Part shown: one piece after another, positions 14,301 through 24,019 of the stretch
Layout: each line of letters opens with the position of its first letter
How positions within the stretch are numbered: position 1 is the stretch's first letter
DNA from: Hemibagrus wyckioides
Lineage: Eukaryota > Chordata > Actinopteri > Siluriformes > Bagridae
Assembly: GCF_019097595.1 (NCBI RefSeq)
Contig: NC_080735.1
Location: 19,428,917 to 19,492,916 of the forward strand
Length of the DNA stretch: 64,000 nt
Direction of reading: 5' to 3'
Notes under the pieces: model-generated
The model's database searches: none
What the model was told of the DNA's origin: nothing
The model's input: the letters and a program-made list of their open reading frames with translations, nothing else
Translations under genes and position numbers: made by a program

Positions 14301-14745
14301 GAAGGTGTACAGGACAGTGGTGAGACCAGCCATGCTGTATGGTTTAGAGACAGTGTCACTGAGGAAGAGACAGGAGTCAGAGCTGGAGGTAGCAGAGCTG
14401 AAGATGTTGAGGTTTTCTTTGGGAGTGACATGGTTGGACAGGATTAGGAGCGAGTACATCAGAGGGACAGTTCATGTTGGATGTTTGGGGGACAAAGTTA
14501 GGGAGGACAGATTAAGATGGTTTGGACATGTCCAGAGGAGGGAGAGTGAGTATATTGGTAGGAGAAGATTGGACATGGAGCTGTCAGGCAGGAGGCAAAG
14601 AGGAACGCCAAAGAGGAGGTATATGGATGTAACAAATGAGGATATGAAGCTAGAGGGTGCAAGTGTTGAGGGTGCAGAAGAAAGGGATAGTTGGAGAAAG
14701 ATGATTTGCTGTGGCCACCCCTGAAGAGAAAAGCCAAAAGAAGAA
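11322..14745 (+). mobile_element. RTE-clade LINE with a second RTE nested inside
   Basis: The insertion is bounded by a perfect 17-bp target-site duplication, TAGGCCCTGCCTACTTT, at 11,305-11,321 and 14,746-14,762; intact C3 intron 8 has the same site once (with small changes) and no insert. The outer element provides the endonuclease start (KGRELADMMERRKVDIL, 11,355-11,405) and its continuation from 13,068 (VVIGADFDGH, QVDYILCRR, then linker). It then jumps over the RT core at about 14,150 to the C-terminal RT tail (WRKVSGVLCDRKISARIKG) and a 3' end close to AAAAGCCAAAAGAAGAA. Confidence 0.85.
11716..13057 (+). mobile_element. 5'-truncated RTE LINE copy nested in another RTE
   Basis: Starts inside the RT domain (FNRVLESEKIPGEWR) and runs through the catalytic blocks (VFVDLENVYDRVP, LHQGSALSPFLF, MMFADDIVI) to the element's 3' tail (AAAGCCGAAAGAAGAAG). 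The stretch GGTAGAGAGT is present on both sides (11,706-11,715 and 13,058-13,067), as expected for a target-site duplication. The host endonuclease frame continues across the gap. A frame change near 12,410 splits the RT into two open frames (11,714-12,415 and 12,408-13,031), so the copy is inactive. Confidence 0.78.
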
Positions 14746-15244
14746 TAGGCCCTGCCTACTTTGGGTTTAAATCTGAATACAAGAAATTAACCAAACAGAA
14801 GTGAATGAATGAATCAGTGATTATTTTCTCTAAGATGGTATAATGTGAATATTAGGAAGCTGTGGAACTTACTGTACTCTGCTTATAGAGGCTGGCAGAG
14901 TGTTTGTCATCAGTCTTAATGCCAAATACCACAAACGCAATAGCATTCACAACTTCATATAATTCACAAAAGTTAGATCATAAACTGAGTTGGCCCAGTT
15001 AAAAAATATTAATATTTAAATATTATTATTTACAATAGAATTTAAGCCTTTTTAACATGCATTAAGGCAGCTTATACGTTGTTGAATCCAATTTGCTTAT
15101 TTTTTGGTGGACTGGTTCAAACAATAAGCATAAGCAGGACTAATGATTTATTTTCTATAACAGTGACTCTGACAGCTGTACAGCTGCAATTTACAGGTTT
15201 ATATTACTGTGCTTGTAATAATACCTTAACATTTCTAAAGTAAT

Positions 15245-15705
15245 TGTCAGGAACAGCTGGACAGTTTCCTGCCAGGCCCAGAGAGGGCGCTAGCAGGTGA
15301 ACCTTGGAAGCCTGCTTCTTTGTGTGTCTTTTGTTACGCCCTTCCTATTGTTCCTATCCTGATTGTGTCACCTGTATCCCATTAGCCCTAATGTCTACCC
15401 CTATAAATAGGGATCCTTGTGTTTGTGTCCTTGTCCATGATTGTTATCTGTACCGTGGTTTCTGTTGGGGTTTTGTTTGCTAGGTTCCATGTCCAAGCTA
15501 AGGTCTAGGTTTTGTTTTGTTTAGTTAACCACGCCATGTCTAGTGTTACGTTTGTTTCCCTATGTTGCGTCTTAAATGTAATAAAAGCAGTGCTTCGCTG
15601 AATCCTGCGCATGGGTCTCATTACACCGTGTGCTGGCGTGCGCGCACACACACCACGGGCGTCTGGGGTCGAGCCCCGCATAGGGCGGGGGTCCCAGACC
15701 TTACA
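15245..15705. mobile_element. Solo LTR with 5-bp target-site duplication
   Basis: A 461-bp unit begins TGTCAGGAAC and ends GACCTTACA. It is flanked on both sides by GTAAT (15,240-15,244 and 15,706-15,710). It contains a TATA-like TATAAATAG near 15,402 and an AATAAA near 15,579, in the positions expected for promoter and polyadenylation signals of an LTR read on the plus strand. It sits in intron 7 of the C3 pseudogene; the intact gene has only a 79-bp intron there. No internal retroelement sequence remains. Confidence 0.8.
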
Positions 15706-15710
15706 GTAAT

Positions 15711-15743
15711 AGCTTTGTGAATTTCCCTTTGGGATGAATAAAG

Positions 15744-15802
<59 letters not shown>
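15711..15802 (+). repeat. Retroposon 3' tail with (TATC)n microsatellite
   Basis: The sequence TTTCCCTTTGGGATGAATAAAG followed by about 15 TATC units is a typical 3' end of a short fish LINE copy. It immediately follows the right target-site copy of the solo LTR. Confidence 0.6.
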
Positions 15803-17746
15803 GGGACTTTTACAGTGGAGTTTATGTTAATGTCTAAATGTCATTTTGGAATTAAATCTTTCTACAGTCTGTTTCTCCAAAATCAACTTAGAAAATTCAA
15901 CTAAATTCAACCAAATCCAACTAGTAACTGTAAGTTAGAATTTTACTAAAGCAGTAACTAAGTGTTGTGTCCCACACTTATTTTAGGCCCTCACTGGAAC
16001 TGTACTTGCAAAATTATTATATAACTTAAATATAATTTTCATGTTCTACTTACGTGGCAGTTATATCAACACTGAGATCCTCATCATCCACATAGAAAAA
16101 AGCTTTGGATGGTTTTAATGCTACCTCAAAGCTCAGTAGCACTGCAAAGTGAAAAGCAACATGTAAACACACATGTAGACAAACCAAAAGTAGGGTGGTT
16201 TTGTAGTCAAATTATAAATCTTACCATATTTACTTCAGATTCAACAGTGAAGTTCTTCTGTGGGGTGTTTTTGTACTGTGTTACTATAGTCCATATTCCA
16301 GGTCTGTATAAAGGAGAGAGCATTTCAAATAATAAAAAAAATGTTAATGTTCTCTCCAAGTACAACAAGTGATAATTAGTGCAAACATAATTCATAATAA
16401 AAAGCACTAATGCAGTGGACTAACTTGGCAACATCAGGGATGCTGTATGACCCTGTTATGGTCCCTTCTTCAGGTGAGACTGAGTCCTTGATATTTACGT
16501 TAATTCCTTGAGGATTCTTGGGGAAAAAGAAAAAAAAAAATAGTGATATTCTTATGTCTTTCAGCAAATAAACAATGAATTAAGTGGATCAGAAAAAGCA
16601 GAATATACATTGTTTCAGCTTAGGATGAAATAAGAGAAACTGTTAGAAATTGTTGAGTGCATAAAGAACCCCCAGCTCAGCTGTTTGAGCACTTACTATG
16701 ATTTCCACTATGACTCCTCCACTCTTGTCAACAGGCTGCAGATCAGGAGTCAGTGAGAATATTCTGTAAATAACTGGGACAAAGATGATTAATTTGCTTT
16801 ACATTAGGATACCCAGACTGAACATTATTTCATGAAATTATGTATTGATCTATTTATTTTGAAGAAATATATATGTTGACTGTTTTTCCTGTTGTTCCAG
16901 GTGTGTAGATGCTCTTGTCTGTCTGAATGAACATGTAGCCAGACTGAAACGATACTAGGACCACTTTCTCGAGCACTTTGGAAGGAAACTCAGCCTGCAG
17001 ATACACATACTGCTTCTCCAGTGGGTCATCACTAAAGAAGTCCATATTGTCAGGAATCTGAATCAAAGGAAAATTAAGTTTTATTTACTATTATTATTGT
17101 AATCACATTGTGAAGGAAATCACAAATTGCATCATTAAAGTAATAATTATTATTAATAATTTGCACTGAAAGGGGGAGCAAAAAGAACCTCTTTGGGAAC
17201 CCCTGTTCAAAATATAGCTCAGTTCGTATTGTACAGTGTGTTACACTATATTTAATTTTCTGCTCCTTAAAGTGGAAAAGTAAATACTGATATAGGGAAT
17301 CCCTTATTTAAAAATATGTTAAAGGCCCAGACATGCATGGATAATGTTCATTTGGTAATCTCAGAGAACCCACGTTTATGTCTACAATTCCCTGGTAGTT
17401 GTTAGCAGCAGCAAGGATGACTGATTCAGATGTCAGTTCTGAAGTTTTCATTGGGTGATTCTTCACACTGATCCTCACTGGGATGTTATTTCCACTATAA
17501 TCCTGAGCTTCCACAAACACTTTCTCAGATGTGCCCACCCACAGCATGTTCGGAGCCACCATGACATTGCTGTTATGACATTAAGGAAAAAGTTCTTTTC
17601 AATTTTTTGTTTGTAATAATGTAAATTTATGTTTACTAGCTGTAGAGTAAAAGTAGATTAAAATGAGAAAGTAGGTAAGAATTAGGTAAAGTAAGTAAAG
17701 TTTTAAGAAAAGTAGGAAAAGGTAAGACATTGTATACACAGATATA

Positions 17747-18171
17747 CAGTATCTCACAAAAGTGAGTACACCCCTCACATTTTTGTAAATATTTTATTAT
17801 ATTTTTTCATGTGACAACACTGAAGAAATGACACTCTGCTACAATGTAAAGTAGTGAGTGTACAGCCTGTATAACTAAATTTGCTGTCCCTTCAATATAG
17901 CTCAACACACAGCCATTAATGTCTAAACTGTTGGCAACAAAAGTGAGTGCACCCCCAAGTGGAAATGTCCAAATTGGGCCCAAAGTGTCAATATTTTGTG
18001 TGGCCACCATTATTTTTCAGCACTGCCTTAATCCTCTTGGGCATGGAGTTCACCAGAGCTTTACAGGTTGCCACTGGAGTCCTCTTCCACTCCTCCATGA
18101 TGACATCACAGACCTGGTGGATGTCAGAGACCTTGCGCTCACCCACCATAGGGTTTAGGTCTGGACACATG
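17747..18171 (-). mobile_element. Tc1-like transposon fragment (transposase C-terminus)
   Basis: Starts with a terminal CAGTATCTCACAAAAGTGAG. On the minus strand it encodes the last part of a Tc1-type transposase (VIMEEWKRTPVATCKALVNS, MPKRIKAVLKNNGGHTKY and stop). Upstream transposase sequence is lost at about 18,171 after PDLNP. Homology to the intact C3 intron 1 ends exactly at its left border. Confidence 0.82.
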
Positions 18172-18830
18172 ATAACGGTTATAATTATGCTGAAGTTGGT
18201 GATGTTTTTTTAATGAAAAAGGATGTGTAGCCCTTTAAGATCTGTTTGATGTCATCAGTCAACACGATGGCTAATATTTAAAAGTGGAATAATTCACTTA
18301 AATAGTTGCATAAAGCTTAAAAAAAATAGCTGTTCATGCACCCCAAAAATTAGCCTACTTTTGAAGAGAAAAAGGGAAATATCAACAAAGTTGGTGAAAT
18401 ATGTTGTGAGGTCCACAAACTGTCAATCCTTATCTGTTAATCACTTAAAATGGTAAACATTTGTAGTGAGGAGTGAGGGTAAGGTGATATCAGGTTTTGC
18501 TAATGTTAGCAATACTTGCTGCCGAGATAAAAAACTCACACTTGCCCTGTAACTTAAGCCAGCTAGCTTAGCCATCTATGGAGATTTAAATGTGTATAAA
18601 AAGAAATATGAATGTTATACTAATTATAACTTTTTTTGTTGACAGATTTGGATAACAAGTGCAGCTACCAGCTCCAGCTCTGAAGCCACTGCACATCTGA
18701 TACAGCGAATGTTAATGGTCATGACAGAGTTAGCTCGCTAGTACCTTGAAACATGCACCACTTTCCTTTACATTTATAGCCCAATCTAGCATTAGTAAAG
18801 AGGTTAGTGACAGTTTTTGTGATATATCAC
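18172..18830. other. Intergenic, nothing recognised
   Basis: About 660 bp with no open frame of interest and no similarity to the intact C3 gene. The missing first exon of the C3 duplicate is not here. Confidence 0.5.
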
Positions 18831-19662
18831 TGTTACGACCCCGAAGTAGGCCTAGGGGAGACTCAGGGTCAGCAACCGGTGGTTTATCAAGCCGATAGTG
18901 GGTGAAAGAGTCCAAACCGGGTCTAAACAATGACACAGTGTAGACTGGCTGAATAAAAAAAAACAAGGTTTCGCGACACAACCTGTAGTGCTTAATCAGT
19001 TTACTGTGCTGTACAACAGAAAACACGTATTTACAATATTTACAAATTTCACAAACAAGCCAAACACGGGGCTGGACAACGGCGGTGCTGAAGAAAAGAA
19101 AACCAAGTAAAAGAAAAAAATGATACTTCCCTAACGCTGCTTTATTTTTAATACATCCTGGACTACAAACAAAAGTGAAACCAAAAACCTGCCTATACTG
19201 CGCTTCCCTTACAAACTTAAATACAGGGGGTGGCCCCGCCCCTTTCCTAAAGTGTCTAGACAGTGTGACGTCCTACGTGTTGCACAGTGTATGAGCGCGC
19301 TCTTTCTTACCTGTCCGAGCCCCGTCAGCACAACACTACACAAACACACACAGCTGTACATACACCTCAATACACCAAGTGCTTAGATAGACAAACAAAC
19401 CACGCGATTGCACACACAAGCAGAAACAAAACGCCGCGCCCGATGCGGTGTCAGTGTCTCGCTTTTATAGCCTGACTCTTCTTCCGGTTAATCACCCGGG
19501 GCGGCGATAGCGCGACTCGGCTCCTCCCGTCAGCGGCAGGTAGATGGCATGCGGCCAACTGCATCACGTTCCTCCCAATCGGTTACGCTGTAAACAAAGC
19601 CATCATAATAACCGAATAACCGAAAATAAAAATAACCGAAATACGTGCCGTGGCACGTAACA
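18831..19662 (-). mobile_element. LTR of Gmr1-like gypsy element (3' LTR)
   Basis: An 832-bp unit begins TGTTACG and ends CGTAACA, a perfect 7-bp inverted terminal repeat. It directly follows the 3' end of the element's pol remnant, so on the minus strand it is the 3' LTR. A nearly identical copy in the opposite orientation is at 51,408-52,237. The open frame inside (19,287-19,475) occurs in both copies but has no domain and is not called as a gene. Confidence 0.9.
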
Positions 19663-19823
19663 CGCCCCTCCTCAAAAAAAATTATCCTACTAGGATATTT
19701 TACACTCTAGAAAGAGCATCAGCTATTTTATTTTCAACACCCTTTTTGTGTCTCATCTCCAAATTGTATTCTTTTATCACTTTAATGTCATGTTGTAAGA
19801 CAGATGTCTGTGTGGGCACGTCA

Positions 19824-22800
19824 CTAAATATGGAGGGGAAACTCCTTAATTAAAGCCACAATATCCCTACGCTGAAGGTCAGGTAAATGAGCAACCAGCA
19901 AGAGACTATCAGACTGAAGAGTTTTTAAAATCTGGGAGTTCATGAGTCTAGCCCCCAACTGGGTTGAAGACTGCTTGACTAAGTGCTCATCAGACTCCCA
20001 AGACGCAGCAATAGGCACTACTGCTACAGCAGCTTTCTGTCCACCTTGCACAAGTTCAGGAACCGGAAGACCCTCCACAGGCATTTCCCGATCTAGAAAT
20101 GGCTTCAACATATTTATATGACACACTCGACTCTTACGTTTCCGATCTGGCGTATCAATGACATAATCAGTTTGACTTAACTTCTCCTTGATTATATATG
20201 GCCCTAGAAACTTTGAAGACAGTGCAGACCCAAGAATGGGTAAAAGAACCAGCACTTTGTCACCCGTTTTAAATTCACGGGATACTGATCTTTGGTCAAA
20301 ACACCGCTTCATCTTAGCCTGCGACTTATCTAGCATTTTCTTTGCTAGCTGACAAGCTCTGTGCCACCGTTCACGAAAAGCACTGGTATAATCCAAAACA
20401 TTCTTGCATGGCTCTACTTTATTAGACATGAATGTCTCTTTTAATACCTTCAATGGGCCTCTTACAGAATGTCCAAAAACTAGTTCCACTGGACTGAACC
20501 CCAAAGATTCCTGAACTGCCCCTCGAGCAGCAAACAAAACCAACGGCACACCCTCGTCCCAGTCTTTTCCACTGTCCATGCAAAACTTCCTCAACATAGA
20601 TTTTAAGGACTGATGAAATCGTTCTAATGCGCCTTGTGACTCTGGATGGTACGGACTTGACATTTGATGTTGTACCCCTAGCATTTGAATGATCTGTGAA
20701 AACAAAGTGGACGTAAAGTTAGTTCCTCTGTCTGTCTGCACTACCCTTGGAAGGCCAAATGTAGTAAAGAACTTTGTAAGTGCTTTAACTACAGTCTGTG
20801 CTGTAATTCGGCGTAGTGGAATTGCCTCTGGAAATCTTGTAGCAGTACACATAATAGTGAGTAAAAACTGATTTCCTGCTTTTGTTTTGGGCAAAGGACC
20901 TACACAGTCAACCAACACCTTTTCGAAAGGTTCTCCCATCACAGGAATAGGGTGCAAGGGAGCAGGAGGAATCACCTGGTTTGGTTTTCCTACCTTCTGA
21001 CATGTCTCACATAAAGCACAATACTTAACTACGTCTTGGCGTAGCCGTGGCCAGAAAAAATGTTTCAACACTCGGTTGTATGTCTTGGTAACCCCCAAAT
21101 GTCCAGACCAGGGATGATCATGGGCTACACTCAAAACCAAGTGTCGATACTTTAAAGGAACCACAATCTGAAAAACAGCATCTTTAGTTTCATCTACTCT
21201 AGAAGTCCACTTGCGCATCAACAAACCGTCATCTAGAAAGAAAGCCACTTGTTTCTTGTCCACATCATTAATGTCAGGTATTGCAGTAAAGAAGGAGTGT
21301 AAACTTTCATCACAATGTTGTTCCGAAATTAATTCATTTCTAGTAACACTTTTACTAGACAAGGGGCCTGTAAGCAGCTGGGTTTTAACATCTGGCTGAA
21401 CTAATTCCCCAGACTTTTCTTGTGTGAAAAATGAGTCAGAAAGATCCAAAACATCACCAGAATATTTTGCTTGGGACCGTGTTACCACACATGAAGAAAA
21501 AACCTCTGGAAGTTTCTCTGCCAGATCATCAGATTGGCAATCAGCACAAACCTCAGACACTTCCACTACTGGAACAACTTTCCCACCGGCTAGGTCATTA
21601 CCTAGAATAAAATCTACACCAGTAACTGGTAAAACCGGCCGAACTCCAACTTTAACAGTACCAGTCACAACACCAGATTTCAAAGACACATAATGCAAGG
21701 GAACACAAACATACCCCATCTCTAAGCCCTGGCAAAGAGCATAAGATCCAGTAAATGTGTGTTCTGATAGGGCAAGTAAGCCTTCATGAATAAAAGACTG
21801 AGCTGCTCCAGTGTCACGTAGAATTACAATCTCTTGTTCCTTACCTTCTAAAATAGACACACTACCACGAGAAAGAAATGGTTTGTAGCATTCATCTGCA
21901 CTTACCACAGACTGTTGAGAAATGGTTTTCACAAACCCCACACCTTTTGGTTGTTTGACATCAAGACCAGAACTCTTTTCCTGTCTCTCCTGCTTTCGTT
22001 TCAAGGCAAAACAATCAGCAGCCACATGACCAGGCCTGTGACAATAAAAACAATCAACATTTAATGATCTTGTCCTGTTGCGACCAGGGGAACTCACTGG
22101 TCCTGGCTGTTCTGGTTTTGGCTTCTGTTCACCTGGAATTGGTTGCTTAGGTTTAGATAAGAACAATGTTTTGTGTGTTAGGATAAATTCATCAGCCAAC
22201 ACAGCAGCTTGGGACAGAGTGTTAACCTTGCACTCATACAAATAAACTGAAACCCGTTCAGGCAGACAATTTTTAAAATCCTCTAGAAGCATTAGTTCCC
22301 TCATTGTCTCCTGACTGTTAACCTTACTTGCTGTAGTCCACTTATCAAAAAGGAGAGCTTTCTCCCTAGCAAACTCCACATAAGTTTGTGTCTGTGTCTT
22401 TCTGAAGTTCCGAAACCTCTGACGATAAGCTTCAGGTACAAGCTCATATGCTCGAAGAATTTCAGCTTTTACCATGTCATAATCCATACTATCGGGTACA
22501 GACAGTGAAGAACAGACCTCCTGAGCTTTTCCAACCAGCTTACATTGGAGTAATAATGTCCACAACTCTTTTGGCCACTTTAGAGAATTAGCAATTCTCT
22601 CAAACACACTAAAGTATGTGTCAATTTCAGTCTCTCTAAAAGGCGGCACGAGTGCAATGTGTTTTGTAATGGCAAAAGAAGGGCTCGAATCCACAACTCC
22701 TTCTGGAACGGGTACAACTGGAGGGGGAGCTGGAGGCTCAGGCTTAGGAACGGAGAGAGAAGGCAGACTCGGCTGGGTAGAAGACATGGGAGTAAACTCC

Positions 22801-23168
22801 TTTACCCTCAGATCTAATTCCCTGAACCGAATTTCCCTCTCCAAATCCAGCTCCATACGACGGATCGCGAGCTTTAATTCATATTCAGCCCCCCTTTGCT
22901 CCGCACGCTCCTCCTTTTCCAGTTCCAAGCGCCTTACGCGCACCTTTACACGGGCACCCTCTCGGGACCCAGAGGTCTGTGGAGAAAATGGTTCTAACCT
23001 AGGTAAAGTTGCCTTAGTCTTGGGGAGGTGCAATGTAGACTCCCGTTCAACAGCCTCAACAGGAGTACTTAAGCCAACAACAACTTCAGGGTCAACTGAA
23101 GGACCTAACAGATGCAACTCCACCAGTTTTTCCAATATAAGCCTTTTAATCTCTTTCTTTACAATCAA
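19824..23168 (-). CDS. Gmr1-like Ty3/gypsy polyprotein: gag, protease, integrase (RT missing)
   Basis: An open frame of 1,114 codons belongs to a retrotransposon. Residues about 190-340 form a gag capsid region resembling the SCAN domain (EAYRQRFRNF and LEDFKNCLPE blocks), followed by a CCHC zinc knuckle at 373-386. A protease DTG motif lies at 452-454. An HHCC zinc-binding region at about 683-723 precedes an integrase core with D754, D813 and E849 (D,D35E). Integrase follows protease with no reverse transcriptase between them. After residue 1,111 one extra base shifts the frame. The shifted reading runs through about 10 residues expected just before RT, then jumps to the last residues of RNase H (NKIADALSRV, near 19,710) and the LTR. 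So RT and most of RNase H were deleted, and the original order was gag-PR-IN-RT-RH. The 5' LTR and leader are missing at 23,168. The ATG used is simply the first in the frame. Confidence 0.9.
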   Translation of the reverse strand: MIVKKEIKRLILEKLVELHLLGPSVDPEVVVGLSTPVEAVERESTLHLPKTKATLPRLEPFSPQTSGSREGARVKVRVRRLELEKEERAEQRGAEYELKLAIRRMELDLEREIRFRELDLRVKEFTPMSSTQPSLPSLSVPKPEPPAPPPVVPVPEGVVDSSPSFAITKHIALVPPFRETEIDTYFSVFERIANSLKWPKELWTLLLQCKLVGKAQEVCSSLSVPDSMDYDMVKAEILRAYELVPEAYRQRFRNFRKTQTQTYVEFAREKALLFDKWTTASKVNSQETMRELMLLEDFKNCLPERVSVYLYECKVNTLSQAAVLADEFILTHKTLFLSKPKQPIPGEQKPKPEQPGPVSSPGRNRTRSLNVDCFYCHRPGHVAADCFALKRKQERQEKSSGLDVKQPKGVGFVKTISQQSVVSADECYKPFLSRGSVSILEGKEQEIVILRDTGAAQSFIHEGLLALSEHTFTGSYALCQGLEMGYVCVPLHYVSLKSGVVTGTVKVGVRPVLPVTGVDFILGNDLAGGKVVPVVEVSEVCADCQSDDLAEKLPEVFSSCVVTRSQAKYSGDVLDLSDSFFTQEKSGELVQPDVKTQLLTGPLSSKSVTRNELISEQHCDESLHSFFTAIPDINDVDKKQVAFFLDDGLLMRKWTSRVDETKDAVFQIVVPLKYRHLVLSVAHDHPWSGHLGVTKTYNRVLKHFFWPRLRQDVVKYCALCETCQKVGKPNQVIPPAPLHPIPVMGEPFEKVLVDCVGPLPKTKAGNQFLLTIMCTATRFPEAIPLRRITAQTVVKALTKFFTTFGLPRVVQTDRGTNFTSTLFSQIIQMLGVQHQMSSPYHPESQGALERFHQSLKSMLRKFCMDSGKDWDEGVPLVLFAARGAVQESLGFSPVELVFGHSVRGPLKVLKETFMSNKVEPCKNVLDYTSAFRERWHRACQLAKKMLDKSQAKMKRCFDQRSVSREFKTGDKVLVLLPILGSALSSKFLGPYIIKEKLSQTDYVIDTPDRKRKSRVCHINMLKPFLDREMPVEGLPVPELVQGGQKAAVAVVPIAASWESDEHLVKQSSTQLGARLMNSQILKTLQSDSLLLVAHLPDLQRRDIVALIKEFPLHI

Positions 23169-23666
23169 TCACTCGAGGCAGATGCAGCAGAATCCATGAT
23201 GCAGATCTTTTATTAAACAGAAATGGCAATAATCAAGAATGATAAGGCAGGCGGAAAAGTCAGAAACCGTGAAAACAAATATACTTTCAAACGAAACCGA
23301 AATCCGAAAACTCATAGTAGAACTATAACAGGCAGAGATCATACACAGTAGCAATCCAGACTTAACAATCAAGGGCTTGGCATGTACTCAATGAGAAAGG
23401 AGGCTTTGCAAAGAACAAAGGAAAGCCAGCTGTTTAAATAGCCTAAAAACCGGAAATAAATCCCAGATGTTAATACTCAGGCGAGGGCTCCCTCTGATGT
23501 ACGGATTCTACTTGCCCCGTTACAGTTTTAAAGAATTTTATGTTTATATTGAGAATGAGCTAGATCATCAGCATCACCCACATCACAGTCTCTGTCTCAC
23601 CACCTGAGTTAAAAGTGTTTAAACTTTTAAACACAAGGTTTCTTGTCTCTTCTTCATCATCTTTTC
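23168..23666 (-). repeat. Terminal repeat (3' side) of chromodomain gypsy
   Basis: Shared with 26,719-27,210, from ATCACTCGAGGCAGATGCAG to CATCATCTTTTC, with small indels. The part from about 23,530 to 23,666 is also the last part of the pol reading, so the repeat is longer than the likely LTR. Confidence 0.85.
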
Positions 23667-23915
23667 TTCTTCGTCTTGGGCACTGACCCAGCAGCGTTCC
23701 TCCGGGCCATATCCTTCCAAATCCACCAGGAACTGGAGACGGCCCCTTTGACGACGGGAGTTGAGAATCAAGTGTACCTGATAGGCGAGGGAGCCATCGA
23801 TGTCCATCAATGTCGTGTGTCCACTGCAGTACTCTCTGTTGCAGACTAGTGGGAACATACACCTTCTCTGGTGGACAGGTTGCGGGAGGAGCTTTAGTAG
23901 AGTGGGTCTGTTCAA
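23619..23915 (-). pseudogene. Chromodomain at the pol C-terminus (gypsy)
   Basis: The 98-codon frame includes [20 protein letters not shown] and [11 protein letters not shown], the hallmark of the C-terminal chromodomain of vertebrate chromoviruses. The domain is thought to guide integration through histone binding. Upstream, the integrase core is absent: only a short [13 protein letters not shown] remnant of its zinc region precedes this block. Confidence 0.75.
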
Positions 23916-24019
23916 TCTCCGCCATTAAGTTCCACTATACAGGGGATCTGTACACCGGATGGAAGGATCGGTTCTGGGCACTGTGGTGGGTCAATGGTAT
24001 CGTGGATCCGGGACAAGGC

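Larger units (their letters stand above)
8156..17569 (-). pseudogene. c3: Partial complement C3 duplicate (exons 2-13), pseudogene
   Basis: Twelve blocks match exons 2-13 of the intact C3 gene upstream, in order: 17,569-17,374; 17,057-16,889; 16,773-16,697; 16,516-16,425; 16,303-16,225; 16,141-16,054; 14,952-14,873; 10,779 to about 10,740; 10,012-9,897; 9,069-8,923; 8,631-8,444; 8,334-8,156. Exon 10 differs from its paralogue at only 3 of 116 sites. Lesions: no exon 1; exon 3 donor GT to GA (16,888); 4-bp deletion in exon 6; exon 8 short by 23 nt; exon 9 cut by a Tc1 element; TGA in exon 11 (8,994-8,992); 10-bp deletion creating TAA in exon 12 (8,454-8,452); in exon 13 an inserted A, a net 14-bp loss and donor GT to AT (8,155). 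No exon 14 or later is seen in the window. It cannot encode C3. Confidence 0.93.

Noticed and set aside
12193..14737. Several minus-strand open frames opposite the RTE LINEs
   Set aside because: Antisense shadows of the RT and endonuclease frames.
8156..17569. A second functional C3 gene
   Set aside because: Frameshifts, stops and lost splice donors in at least seven of twelve exons, and no exon 1.
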